Below are positions 22,348 to 34,603 of a DNA stretch of 64,000 nucleotides, piece by piece. The position numbers and the translations under genes were made by a program. The DNA lies in contig JAKOGH010000656.1 of the NCBI GenBank assembly GCA_024811115.1, positions 62,001-126,000 on the forward strand. Reading direction: 5' to 3'. This stretch comes from Terana coerulea. Lineage: Eukaryota > Basidiomycota > Agaricomycetes > Polyporales > Phanerochaetaceae. The notes beneath the pieces are model-generated. The model ran no database searches, was not told the origin of the DNA, and saw nothing but the letters and a program-made list of their open reading frames with translations. The first letter of the stretch is position 1. Each line of letters opens with the position of its first letter.

Positions 22348-23127
22348 CTTCGTCAACGTCGGCGGCGACCTTGAAGCCTCGGAGGGTGCTGAGGAGCTGA
22401 CGCAGGAGCAGGCCAGGGCCAAGAGAGCAATCTTATAGCGAGAGCATCGAGAAAAGCCATCTGCAGTTTTCTGACCGCGGGAAAAATGTGGAACACCACA
22501 AGGCACACTGATCACTAGGCGCCCATAGAGGCACATCCAAATCTCGATCGCTCACACCTCCGCCTTTCGTCGATCCAGATCTCGGAATCTGTCGCTGGCT
22601 GCGGGGTCATGACTAGGGTTAGGAGCACAGGGCAACTTCGCCGCATCGTGGCAGGTTCCAACAGCGCACAGCGACAAAATCGAGAAAATAATGCTTCGAA
22701 CATACATGTGCCGACCAGCGTCTGCATATGCGTCCATCATCCGGAGGAGCCGATGTCAGGCACAGGTTATTCTTACGGCTTAGGCGGGAGCATATCCGCC
22801 ACAGTGAACGTTCACAGGGAGAGACAACCCTGACTAACCTTGGACTAGTCAAATGAAGGGCTGCTAGCCCTTTGGGGGCTGAAGAACGAAGTCTCCGGGG
22901 CAACACACAGAATTATCATGAAGTTGTTGCTCGCTGCTCATCGCGACTCAGCGCTCAGCGCACAGTCTGAAAGCCTCCAGCGAGGCCTTATAGCTAGTCG
23001 AATACTTATGAGCTGAATATAACTAGACACTACAGTGTAACGGGAGGGTAAGCACTTAAATATTAACGAGGCTATTATAATAGGGTCAGAACGTACGTCA
23101 TACAGACAATCCTTGGCATTCCCGAGG
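22348..23127. other. Intergenic upstream of the SLC35F-like gene
   Basis: 780 nt with no supported gene. The part from about 22980 to 23100 is markedly AT-rich compared with its surroundings. I found no terminal repeats. Confidence 0.4.
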
Positions 23128-25731
23128 TCAATTCTTCAACCTAGATTCCCGCCAAAGAGGAGTCAGGGCTTGCGAGACGACGTTCACCGCAGCCTCCAAT
23201 CGGCCGCGCACTTCGTCTTCCAAGACCGTTGTAAGTCGGGACTGCCATTTGTCTGGATGGAATCTGCGATGAGCCTTCTCCACAAGTACTTTGTACTCCG
23301 CGACGCCGAGTATTCGCTCTATCGCCTCAAAAATGCTTCCACCGCACGCCAGTCGATCTGGTCGAAGGTCAGTGTGGCGGGATGGGAAAGGACAGGCCAG
23401 GGTACGCTTTGGAAAGTGAGTGGCTGGGCTTCACCGAACATTATGTCGTCGAATTCTGGGCTTATTGCTTTGAACCTCTCAATCGCGCGTTGCTGGCTCC
23501 ATGGACTCGTGCGGTAGGACCAGGCTAAGTTGTCTCGTCGGCCGCACCTGACTCTTTCTCTGGCCGTGGCGTCCTCGTACGCCTTCTGATGCCTCGCCTC
23601 CTCTGCCTTTGCCCGTGCTTTCGTCCACTCCTCCTCTGCCCTTGCTCGTGCTTTCGCCCGCTCCTCTTCTGCCCTTGCTCGTGCCCTTTTCCGCTCCTCT
23701 TCTGCTCGTAACGCAGCGTCCGACGCCTCCTTATCCACCTTTCGACGAGTTCTCTCCCGTTCCTCGGCGGCAAGCCGTTCTCGCTCAGCGCTGCGAACGT
23801 GTTCATGCGCATCATCTTGCCGAGTCCCCCGCGAAGGGTTGTTGGCGCCCTCCTGCTCCGACTGCAGGTCCCTTTTTTTCATCTTCCAAATCGACTCCGC
23901 CAACGAGGCCCGTCGGAGTACCTCCTCGTCCTCCGCCCTGGTAGTCTTGAGGACACTTTCTTCTTCTCGTTCCGCCTCCTCCCTTTTCGTCAGAAACGCT
24001 TCCTGCCGAGCTTCAGCGGCGTTTTTGCGCTGAACGGCCGCCTCGTGTTCTCGTGTAGCCTGTAGTGATTCCCCCATGGCATCATTCGTGGTTTGGGCTG
24101 CCGCCATACTTCTCAGAATCGCCTCCTTCAGAACCCGTTCAGCTTCCTCAACGACCAACCGAACCTGGGACCACCGTATCTGGGCCTCCTTATGTTTTTG
24201 CGTTGCCGCAACCGCATCCCTCTCCGCTGCCAACTCATCCCATCTTGCAACTCGAGAATCTAGTGTCGCACGATACTCTTCTTCTCGCACCGCTTGCGTA
24301 TCGGACGCAGCTGCCTTCCGTCTGTCCTTGTTTTGTCCGATGATGCGTGCTGCTTCTTCATGCAGTCGATTGGCTTCAGTCCGTAGTCGGCTGATCTCCG
24401 AGCGCTGACGATGCTGGTCCGTACCAGTGGCGTCAGGTCGGTCGGGTCCTGCCTCTGATTGTCTATCGTTAGGAGTACTGTCACTTGTACCCTAAAATCG
24501 TATATCATTGAATCAAACATATGAAAACAAATCTGGCGGTACTGCTCACATTCGGCTTGGGCTCGTCTCCAGCAGATGGCGGATTTGTCGCAGTTGATCT
24601 CGGACAGATAATGAAGTCAGTATAGCGGACTGCGATTGATTTCCCACCCATCGTCGTGCCATTCATCGCTTGTCGCGCTTTAGCAGCTAAACAGGTAGTA
24701 TATCAGTAACTTGCAGCTCCTTCGTGATTTCAAATAAATTATAGTACCATCCTGTCTATTTCTGTATGAAATGTAGCATTGCTGATTTGCGCTCCCTGAG
24801 TTGAGAATTCGCCACCTGTTATAACGGACATCTAAGCTCTCAACAATTCGTAACAGCACTCAGTTTCGAAGTTAGAACTGACCCGTCAACATTACCAAAC
24901 TATTTGTAAGGTCAAAGTACTGAGTATGAGAACAGGAATATGAACAGTACTCACCTTCTTGAAGTGCGGCAAGATGTCGCTCTCTGTACACCCTACACCG
25001 ATGTTCTACAGTATTTCGACAACATCACCCAATGAGCAAAAATCACTAAACCCGGGAATGGTCCAGTGAATGTACGTACAGTGCAGCATATATTATACGG
25101 TAGGAAAGTGATCAGAGACAGTGCTATCTTCTTATCTTGCCTCGGATCCAGGATTGTGCAGTGGGCCTTTGCATACCGTGCATGTTTCTCTTCCCAATAT
25201 TGGATTACACAGGATATCTGAGAAAAGCCTAGGTCGACATTCTTGATGGACACCAATGGACCCGCTTGCCTAAATGATGTAAAGAGGGTCTGAAGTGAGA
25301 GGGAATGGAAGCTGGTCTGCTGGGCTACACTAGGACTACCCTTCAGTTTGAAGTACAGGCAGAACGGCTCTGCAGGCTCCCAGTCTTGAGCCAGGGGAGA
25401 GGGCGAAAGTCTTATCCTCGTTGGTGGAGTTATCCCAGGGATCAACGCATTATTCAGAGTTGACATTGCCATTTCAGCTACTTGTTGTTGGCTTCAAAAC
25501 ATATAACATACGACACGTAAGACTCACCGTGAAACACGTCACTAAACCGCACTTCCCAATGTTCCCGCATCTCTCCAGGAGCAGTCGTCCGCCGCCCATA
25601 CGCTACATTGCCGCATCGCGAGAGCATGGGGTCTATGTGTTTGAGTGAGACATGGTCTGGGGTGTTCAGGAGGTAAAGCGTCCACGATGTTATGAGGGGG
25701 TGCGGCACGGTCAAAAAGTGGTGTCAGACAT
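23128..25731 (-). CDS. Triple-RRM protein with coiled coil and C-terminal HPDKW (J-like) segment
   Basis: Probable RNA-binding protein, unnamed family. RRM1 (exon ending about 25515) shows TLYLLNTPDHVSLKHIDPML and REHWEVRFSDV. RRM2 (25472 down to about 25090) shows CLYFKLKG and SCVIQYWEEKHARYA. RRM3 is split over four exons: NIGVGCTESDILPHFKK, a 4-nt exon TTTG at 24896-24899, YNRWRILNSGSANQQCYIS at 24748-24831, and AAKARQAMNGTTMGGKSIAV at 24550-24686. A 350-residue coiled coil rich in RARAEEERAKAR follows, then a C-terminal block with HRRFHPDKWQSRL, J-domain-like. Two frame breaks are present at mononucleotide runs: A5 at 25713-25717 near the start, and A5 at 23329-23333. One extra base in each gives the continuous protein. 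Confidence 0.72.
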
Positions 25732-26427
25732 CCTAAGCCAGGTAAGAGCAATAGACAGAGTGAGAAGCGTATTCCGCGCAGCAATAAGCAGCAATGAAGC
25801 GTATTACTCCGGAGAAAACACGTTGTGTGTAGTTGCTTAGAGACCCGTCAGTGCAGGCCACAACTGCAGCAGCGCCGCAAGTTCCGATTGAGTTAACTCT
25901 AGTACTGACTGCCACGTGGATACTAGCGCTCCATCGTGAACAAGCAAGCATAGAGAAGTCATTGAGCTCGCCTAACTCGGACAGGTTTCGATCATGGAAG
26001 TACTTGCCGAAACGAATTTTTAAATCCCAATTGCAGCAAGCGCGCCACAAAGTGAACACCTAACCCTATGTCAGATTGAACAAACCCTAGCAGACGAACT
26101 ACAACGCACAAGTGAGATAGCATGTAAACATGATGCCGCAAGCACACACATACCAATCTCTGTGAACGCCTCCATTTCTCGCTGCTTAATATGCACCCAT
26201 CAGACAAGAGCTACTAATAAGACATGGATAATACAATATACAGACGGATACATACAGTATCATACAGTATGTGTCTAAAGGATTGAGAGAGGTAAGCAAA
26301 AGAAGGACCATGTTCTACAATATCCAGCACCGCAGTGCCAGAGAGATCGTGACGTTTTCCGTGAATGCACGTGAGGCCGAATACCCGGTTGGTGTGTTTC
26401 CAATTTGTGGTCGCGAGACGTGACCAT
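25732..26427. other. Intergenic between the triple-RRM gene and the TmpA-like gene
   Basis: 696 nt, AT-rich, with no supported gene. A 108-codon minus-strand open frame at 25733-26059 has no motif or convincing composition. Confidence 0.35.
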
Positions 26428-28434
26428 TTATGAGTCCCAGAGGGGACCGAAGGAGTGCATGCCATTCTCCTTGCAGCCCGCCATGAGCTCAGCGTTGCCG
26501 GCGGGGTTGGACGTGATGAGGACGACTGGATAACGTTCCTGTCAGTGCTACGCTTCAAAATCGACAGAGGCCCGCAGCTTACCCTCAGCCTTGAAGGCGA
26601 TGTAGATATCCTTGAGCATCTTCATCGTGTCGGGACGGCGGCCCTCCTTCTTGGTGTCGAAGAGGATGTAGCGCTCCTTGGGCATGGTGCGGTGGATCAT
26701 GTCGAACAGGACAGGCCCGAATGTCTTCTCCATATCCGAGCCGATCCAGATCAGGAACCAGTTGTCAAGCTGGACAGTGGTGGACATCACAGCGCCGATA
26801 CCGGAACCCGTGCAGATGGCGATGCCACGCTTGAAGAAGTGGGCGAGGTAAGGGAGACCGGCGAACTGTAAGCGCGTATACCGTTAGTTACTGCCACAAA
26901 GGGAAAGCGGGCCGGGCAACTTGCCTTCATCTCACGAGTCCAGAGGGTCTTAGGCGGGTCGGAAACCAGGCCACGGGTCCAGTCGCCCTGCACACCAGCG
27001 ATGATGTAGTGCGCGTTGCTCGCAACACCTTCAGAAATGATACCGAAACCGTGATACTCCATGGTGGCACTGCGGGAGACACGGCCGAGGAGACCCTGCT
27101 GGATACCCTTCTTGAACTTGATGACCGCAACACGGGGGGACGGGGTCGTGATCTCGACGGGGACCTCGCGGATGGTGAACCAGGGGATGGCGATCCTGAG
27201 TAGCAGGACCAGTCAGATTCGGCAGAATTAAAGATCGAAAGGGTGCAACTTACAGGATGGTGATGAATAGCGCATACCAAAATTCTTGAGCGCGGGCGAG
27301 ACGGCCGCCGGAGTAGCCCCACCATTCGCCGTCCGCGGGATTGACGCTATCGGTGATGCAGACGAAGATCCACACAAAGATGACCGAAGCCCAGCCGGCG
27401 AAACGGTGGTGGCGCTCGAAGAAGCTGCAGTGCCAAATCTTGTCAGCTACTATTCGTATTCAATGTAGTGAGAAACCGTACTTGTGGTGATTGGCACGAA
27501 TCCATGGGGCGGCGGCGACCATGGTGATAACACAAACCGTGACCGTGATGACACCCCATGCGAGCGCGACCGGCGGGGTATGGTTGCCGTAGCGGTTCTG
27601 GAAGGCACGAACGACTACGAAGATGAACCAGGCGACTCCAGAGGTGGCGCAGCCAGAGTGGATACCACCGATGTGCTGGATGAAGCCAGTCAAGTACACG
27701 CGCCACCACAGAGGAGACCACTGTAGGCAGTATCGTCAGTCGGTAGTTCCATGGCGTAGGAGATGGATGTAATACCTTCTGGAAAGCGTGAACCAAAGGC
27801 CAGTAGACGAAGTACCGGAGGAAGAACTCGTTACGACAGGCGACCGCGACCATAATGTTACCGAGGGCGAAGGCTGCCCCATGCTTCTGAGGGTATTCCC
27901 ACTTGTTGAAGTGCACAGATGCGATGATGATCATTATCATGTTGATTACGAAGGCGAGGGTGTAATGCTAATTGGACATTGAGAAGTCTCAGCTTGCTGC
28001 AGCTATGCGGAGTAAAGGACGGTGCTCACCATCCGGTAAGGGTTGTACCAAACCCTGAACCGAATCCAAGGGGTAGGAGGCTTCAGCCGCGCATTTTTCT
28101 GGCCCTTATCGAGCGCCGGCACCAGGTAGTTGGCTAGTTCCTTTTCGTCCTCGAGCCAGGCATCCGCCCTCTCGACGTCCTTGATGGACGCGGCGGGCGA
28201 GCCCTTCGCACTGTTGGGCTCACTCCCGGCGACTGTCGGCGTGGACGCGCCAGACTTTTCCTGAGGCAGCTCCTCGGGGAGCTTAGCCTTGGAGAAAACG
28301 ACACCAGTAGCAGAGGGCGGGTGGCCGGCTGACATTGCGCTGGAGGTATGCGAAGCAGTGGACCGAGTGTACTCAGCTGTGTGCTGGTGCCCCTCCTCGG
28401 CTCGCTGCACGAGGTTATATACGTCTCCCCCCAT
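26428..28434 (-). CDS. TmpA-like integral membrane protein with oxidoreductase-type C-terminus
   Basis: Multi-exon protein of about 500 residues. A hydrophilic N-terminus (MGGDVYNLVQRAEEGHQHTA; FSKAKLPEELPQEK) is followed by several membrane helices, including HGAAFALGNIMVAVACRN, HIGGIHSGCATSGVAWFIF and GWASVIFVWIFVCITDSV. A soluble C-terminal half resembles the FAD/NAD-binding part of ferric-reductase-like enzymes: VEITTPSPRVAVIKFKKG, EYHGFGIISEG, GVQGDWTRGLV, a Gly-rich GIAICTGTGIGAV and WFLIWIGSDMEKTFGP. It ends HSFGPLWDS. Aspergillus TmpA, the related protein I recall, acts in conidiation signalling. Function here is inferred from that resemblance. Confidence 0.75.
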
Positions 28435-29511
28435 GTCTTAGTGCTTCTTCCAATGCGCAGGAGCCATGTCGTCGAAATCTGCGCTGAGACGGCCCGTCAG
28501 AAAGTCCACAGAGGCCCCTTCCGAACGCACCACAATACGAATTGCTTCGCTGTACAAAATTTTGGACGTGGGCCGTGTGACAGAAGGACGAATTGGGCGA
28601 CCGAGCCCTGCCAGTGCCCGCGTACACCGTAACACGAGGCGCGCGCCGAGTGGACAGGGTGATGACTTGAGATTGATGGGCAGTTGGCTCGTCAGACCTG
28701 AGTGAACATACGAACGCGTCCCCTTCAACCGATAACACAATCAAATCAAAATCAGAACGGGCACCACAGACGCGAACCGAGGGGGAGGACTTACTACCGT
28801 TCGAACACGAAGTTATGCGCAACTGAACGGTCCAGGGAGAGGCGCGGCGGAAGAGGCGGGCGGAGGGGCGTTTGAACGCTGAAACAGCTCGATCGGTTGC
28901 TTCGCGCACGAAGCCTGAATGCTTATTCTGCGCTCATCTGTTAATAGGCCGGGGGATCGACAGCTTCGTCGAAGCGCGTCCAGGTACCACTCCAGGGAAG
29001 CAGCCGCTTACTGTGGACGCGCTTCGAACAGCACCGCAAAAGATTTGGCTGTCAAGCTCAAGACGCGATCGACGGACGGCCCTATTTTGTAGAGTTGTTG
29101 AGTTGGACAAGGTATACGGATTAGCGGGTCCGTGCCCGTCATGATCCTTGACGAGAAGCTGTACGGGAAATAACGGTGGTTCAGTCTTGATGTAAAGCCG
29201 CGGGGAAGTGCGCTGCGTACCTTCGGGCAAGTTCGTAAAGTCGGCTACCCTGACGTTAATGATCTCTAACACCGGTCCACGGCGCTCAAGGCGCTTATTC
29301 GCCAGAGGCTGAGTCTGTCGATGAGGTATGTGTGCGAATATAGATTTACCTCGTAACTAAGGAGTTACTGCTAGACAGTAAGACACAACCATAATAATGA
29401 CGACCAATTTACCTTACTCTCTGTCAAATATAGTGACAAAGGATAGAAATACGCAGTGGGGAAAATCGGGGTATGTTTGATTTCGGAATGGGGTATCACA
29501 ATATGACAATA
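28435..29511. other. Intergenic region with a 14-bp inverted repeat
   Basis: 1.08 kb between the ELMO gene 3' end and the TmpA-like gene start, both minus strand. Open frames of 90-165 codons occur on both strands but lack recognisable motifs. A perfect 14-bp inverted repeat lies at 28969-29027. Confidence 0.4.
28969..29027. repeat. 14-bp perfect inverted repeat with 31-nt spacer
   Basis: TCGAAGCGCGTCCA at 28969-28982 is followed by its exact reverse complement at 29014-29027. It lies about 540-600 nt upstream of the TmpA-like gene start, so it could be a dimeric factor site or a cruciform. Confidence 0.7.
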
Positions 29512-32500
29512 TCACGCTTGGGCATCATACAAGTCAGAGAAGAAGAAGTCGTTGTTGCTGGGTGGATGGCCTGCCGTAATGCCACTGGGTATCTCTGCTT
29601 TGTCGCCGGACAAGTCTGTCGGAAATGGATATGTCAGCCGCAGCAAGCCGGGCATGGAGTAAGGTGACGTACTCAGCAGCCTGATCTTCAGACCAATCTC
29701 GGTCAACGCCTGAACGAACATCTCTGTTTCGTTCGACGCCACGTGTCCGCCGTCCCTGCGTAGCATGTTCAGTCCATCAACCCAATCGGCCCAGCGAGAC
29801 TGGTCTGGCGCGATATGGTCTGCGATGGACGAGCCTGTCGACGACAACAGCGAGAATGAGAGTGGGGAGGCAGACAGCGGCGAGCCAGAGCCAAGGTTCA
29901 GTTCTGAATAGTCGCCACGCAAAGCAGCCTGCGGAAACGGCGCGCAAGTCCCCGTAGCCACTTCGTTGATGAGCGAGATGTCGATGCGATCCGGTAGGTC
30001 TTCAAACCCGTTTTTGATCACGAATTTGACTTCGCTGTCAACAAAATGGAGGTACTTCAGGCTGTGATCCTAGTTTTCAATGAAGTATGTCAGCAAGATG
30101 GCAGGTAATTAGCGAAAATCGGACCCGTACCAGACGGATGAACCGCCACGGACGCGAGGGTTTTCGGAACGTATCGCGAGAGGCATTCGACAACAAGGGT
30201 ATGGCGTTCATAAACCACGCGCCCTGCATCAGACAATGGACGCGCTGCTGGCGCACGAATTCGAAGGACTCCTTGTACAGCTTCGCGCGCATGTTGCTGT
30301 TGAAGAAGCCATCGTCAGCGGCCAGCTTCTGTCCGTGTGCGGCAAGACTAACCGTATGGGAACTTTACTCATCACATCGTCCTCCAACTCGAGCTCGCGC
30401 ATTTGGCGATCACGCACAGCTTGATACTCGCACTCGTTGAAATCCTGTTCGACCTCGTGCCACGCCCGTACGTTCTCTTTCCTCAGGGCCACCTTAACTC
30501 TGCCACAGGCTGTAAGTCACACGCCCAATCAACATCATGCTGGGACACTCACTGGCTACGGACTAAAGCTGCGACTCGAGGGAAATCGCCGTGTGCAGCA
30601 GCGCTCTCATTCCACATTCGCAGGAAGAAATGCGTAGCTAGGCCATGTACCCTGTAAAAATTGAGGAAGAACGGCTGGAAGGTGGTAATGGTAGAATCTG
30701 CCAGGGAGCATCCATATCAGTGCCAGTAAATAACATAATCGGGGAGACGCACATCCTGGTCCAAAAATGGCCCAGTGCTCAGACAGGAGATCCACCACCT
30801 CATTGGATGCCTTCGCTATGGGACATCGCCGCTCAAATGGTCGACTGAGCTGCTCTTGGATCACCTAAATAAAGAATAGCTCAACACAATATAACAGCGG
30901 GCAATGCAGAACAAGGCCCACCCGTGAGAAAAAATCAGGATCTTGGGCGACGAAGTGCTTCTGCGATAGATGTATCAGTATCTTCCGTGCTCCCATCGAC
31001 GACGCCACCGATGCACTTACCAAACAATCCAGGCCCAACACACCAACCTCTCCAAACTCCTGTGACATGTCTTCACTACCGAATCCAAGCCTCCTCCATT
31101 TGATCGTGCCGCCTTGCACGTCGGGGTCAGGATCTTCTCTGACTTTGCTATTCGCCCAAATGTAGTTCAACGAGGCGTTGTGGCCCGGTTCAAGTTCGGG
31201 CTCAACGACGGTGATCTTCTTCCTGTAGGTCACGCGAACCATGTTTGTTTGGAAGTCCAAGATGCAGGATGTGAGGTCCTCGATAGTGTGCGATGACATG
31301 AGCCGCTGAGTAAATGACATCTGTTAGATGCGATGGCTTTGACCGGAGCAGGAAGTGGCACGTACAATGACGGCTTTCCGGACATTCAGTCGTTCTACTT
31401 CGCTGATGAACTCTTCCCATCGTGCATCGCTTGCGTGCGCCAGAAGCGAGTTGATTAACATCATGCTGCACGCAGTACGGGGTGAGCCCGAGGTCAACGA
31501 ATATAAAATGGGAAGGACGCACCTATAGAGCGCCATAGTGGTATCTGCACTCCCCAGCCGACTCACAACGGTCTCCAACAGCTTCTGCTCCTTCCTCATT
31601 TGCTCGAACACAACCTCGAATCCAAACCTGTAGACCGACCCTGGAGGCGGGTTCGGCGGTGCTTTGCTAGAGCTGGCCAAGTGCTGCCCAGGTGCAGTCA
31701 TCGGGTCCGCCTCTACAAGTTTCTTCAGTATGGCGGTGGCTGGTCGGCAGACATTGATGAGGGAATTGGGCGAAGACAGGATTTGAACGACCCGGTAGAT
31801 GAAGGCCTCGCTCAATTCTGACCAACCGTGATCCAAATCCATGAGATTTTGCATTGCTGTGAGAGCATACTGAGAATTGTATGTCACTTTGGTGCAGGAC
31901 GTAACTATGAAAGCTCCGACGTACTGCAAGGGTGTTGCCTTGGGTGGTGTAAATGATCTGCATAAGCTCGTGCAACCCATCACGGTTCAGGAACTCGGTC
32001 GCAAATTGCTCTTCCTGGAGTTGACGGTGTGTTGTGTAAGATAAAAGATTCATTCTTCAGATGTGATGTACTCACTCGTATGAGCTTTCTCAGAGCTGTG
32101 AGAGTGATGCCCAGCTTCTGGTCCCTCGCTACGAGCTTCTCCAAGATTTCTGCTGCTTCGATGGCAGGAGAATTCACTAATCTATTTCGAGCAATCCCAG
32201 AGCGGTGAGCTCTTGTTCTTTGACGCATATGTCCAGCTTGAAGGACGTATATGGAACTCACTTGAGGTTGACCTTCTGCTTGATCTTTTTCTTCAAATTC
32301 TCGTTCGTAACCAACTCGTCGTTCTCGTCCCTCAGCGCATACATGTTAGGCGGATCCTTCATCTTAATACTGATACATAGTTGGCGAACGACATCCTCCA
32401 CTGCCAGAGTGGCTTCGATGCGCACGCGCACGGTTGACCCATCCTTGAGGGTGACACTGTTCGTCGGTACAAGCTTAGGCTTCGCTGGTTGTGCTTGAGA

Positions 32501-32590
32501 CTGGGAAGGTGACGGGGAGTTTTGCTGAGAAAGGGAAGTCGAGGACAACGGGACCGCGGCGCTGGGAAGGTTGGGGCTTAGGCCTGACAT
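29512..32590 (-). CDS. ELMO/CED-12-domain protein
   Basis: Homologue of ELMO, the partner of DOCK-type Rac exchange factors. It has about twelve exons. A Ser/Pro-rich start (MSGLSPNLPSAAVPLSST) leads to a ubiquitin-like/Ras-binding region (DGSTVRVRIEATLAVEDVVR). Armadillo-like repeats follow (LVARDQKLGITLTALRKLI; RDGLHELMQIIYTTQGNTLA; LTAMQNLMDLDHGWSELSEA). The ELMO domain includes EFGEVGVLGLDCLKHFV and KASNEVVDLLSEHWAIFGPG. The C-terminal PH-like domain has RVHCLMQGAWFMNAIPLLSN, RFIRL and WADWVDGLNMLRRDGGHVAS. The end is SNNDFFFSDLYDAQA after a last 57-nt intron that happens to be readable in frame. The start is ATG 32590. No DOCK gene is in the window. Confidence 0.88.
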
Positions 32591-34288
32591 GGTTGGTAGG
32601 TCCTAGTGACAGGACGGGGTCAGTAAAGGGTTTCCTGCAGTGGTCATGAATATGGCAGGTGAACAGCTGGCGTCGCGAACCCAAGCTCAGAAGTGCACCG
32701 ACGTTTCAGAACGTGCCCATGATCCGGGTGCTCTGCAATCATTTCTGGTGTTCCGCCAACGATGGCTCCGTACCACAAGACTCAGGAGCCCTGACCTGAT
32801 CCCCATGATGAATGTGCAGATCCAGCTCCAACCTTTGGGTGTTCCTTACATACTGAAGGTATGCTTGGGTTCACGAGAGGACCGAAAGGTGGGTGAGTGT
32901 ACACTGACCTGCAGGTGTTCGGCACAAGTTGAGGAAAGAGTACAAGAGCTGTGACGAGGAGTATTTGCTGAATGCAGAGATAGATAACTACGAATAAGGC
33001 ACATTAGCAAGCTAGTCTCACGAAGTGCAGCGGGAGACAAGCGGAGCCCGAGCCAGTTCTCCGTCGACGAGCTCTGGAGTCTGGAGTAACCTTCAACGTT
33101 CTCGGCATAACTTATGGCCTCCAGCCTTCAAACGTCTAGACTGTACCATAAACATACTTCTCCGAGCGGCGAAAACCCATGTATCCCTTCATCTCTCGGC
33201 CGAAATGTTCCTCTCACACTCGGTGCCCAGGCCTACTTTGAGACGTGAAATGACAACTCACCTTCAAAGCAGATGGAGTATGCGAGTTTGAAAATGGCCG
33301 ATAGGCGAAAGTACACAACGATACAATTGCGGGTAAGGCAAGGCGAGCGAGAGGAAAGCAAGATCTTTAAGCAGCGTCTCAGTTGTAGATCCAGCAGTGC
33401 AAGGCTAAGTGCTCAGCACTGCAAAGTGTTTGGCACAGCCCCGAACCGAAACCAGTTTCGATAATAGCAGGGTTCAAGAGAGCGTCTGGGTGGTCCTGTA
33501 GACCTTCAAACTTTCGAGATCCTGTGGGCGTTGTAAGGCAGGGAAGTAGGGGGTGGAGAGCGCGATGATGGTGGCGGTCAAGGTCGACGGGAACTTGAAG
33601 CTTGGACCTGGACGACTGGGCGCTTCCATCACTGCTCGGGTTTCCTCCCGCCGCCATCTCGCCCATTAAGCTCAGCAATACACAAAAATTCAGAGAACGA
33701 CGACTTCTGTCCAATTCACTCGCCCACTACGCCATTTCATATGAGATTTTGTTGACGGTGGAATCCATCTCCCACGAAGTCCCACAGTGGCACAGTCAAC
33801 AAAATTGTACTCGCGTACGGTACTCATATTGCATCGCCGACCGTTGATGACGATAGTCAAGTGCAAGCTTCTTGTAGCCTTTGGATCAAGCTCAGAGTCT
33901 TGAGGTAAGTCTTTACTTTCTCTTCCACTGTTCAGAGAGAGATTTCGATAATCGTTTAGAGCGTATGGATTACGGACGAGGCATGAAATGTATTCGCGCT
34001 ATCACAAGCGATGGAAGACTCCGCGTTCACGTCAGTATCCTCATTCCCGCTCATATGGCCTAAAAGCCTCATTAGGTCGCGTAGGTTCGCATTGTAAGGT
34101 GCATAATATCTGTTCATTGAGCTGAACGATGTCATCTTCAGGCCGTTATATGTGCTATCTTTCAGTCAGCGCATTTTCTATTAAAGTCAAATTCACGCTC
34201 GTTATCCCTCCCCATACCTGTCCAGGCTTTACCTTCTTGCTCACATCGCGAAGAGAACAGCCTGAAGCCGACGGCGAGTGCAAAACGA

Positions 34289-34310
34289 ACGCGTCGGAGA
34301 TCCGACGCGT
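34289..34310. promoter_or_regulatory. 22-bp palindrome with two ACGCGT boxes and CGG-N4-CCG
   Basis: ACGCGTCGGA, two bases, then its exact reverse complement TCCGACGCGT. Each arm holds ACGCGT, the MluI cell-cycle box known from yeast MBF targets. The centre reads CGG-AGAT-CCG, the inverted-triplet layout bound by Zn2Cys6 dimers. It lies 369-390 nt upstream of the xylulokinase ATG. Confidence 0.6.
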
Positions 34311-34596
34311 CGATGAGCGTCTTGCGCTTTTACGCAGGCCGGCTTATTGCGGGCCGCTGCCAGGTTGGCCATGGGACCTACGGCCCACTCATCGCCTGCG
34401 AGCATGTTCTCTGATTCGCTCTCCAAAGGCTGAACCTTGACGATTCGTTTCCCTAGGTCATTCCCCGAGTTTTCCCCACAGGCCCAGAGCCAGAACGCCT
34501 CACCGGCCGACCGAGACCCGCTACTGCAAGATAATTACACTCAGACGGGTCGCGGACGGGTCTTGTAGCATCGCTTGCTATTGGCCGACGGCCTCC

Positions 34597-34603
34597 TATA
34601 TAA
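34597..34603 (+). promoter_or_regulatory. TATA box of the xylulokinase gene
   Basis: TATATAA lies about 76-82 nt before the start codon and 12 nt after an ATTGG (inverted CCAAT) at 34580-34584. A pyrimidine-rich leader follows. This is a textbook core promoter. Confidence 0.7.

Noticed and set aside
23525..23815. Repetitive Arg/Gly-rich minus-strand frame inside the coiled-coil exon
   Set aside because: It is an out-of-frame reading of the repeated RARAEEER codons, not a separate gene.
25733..26059. 108-codon minus-strand open frame beside the triple-RRM gene
   Set aside because: AT-rich intergenic setting, mixed composition, no motif, no splice partners.
28415..28909. 164-codon minus-strand open frame upstream of the TmpA-like gene
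   Set aside because: Overlaps that gene's start in another frame; no motifs and Arg/Ser-rich shadow-like composition.
33379..33714. Minus-strand open frame and splice-like signals upstream of ELMO
   Set aside because: Considered as a small proline-rich gene; no exon joins convincingly and nothing is recognised. More likely 5' UTR of the ELMO gene.
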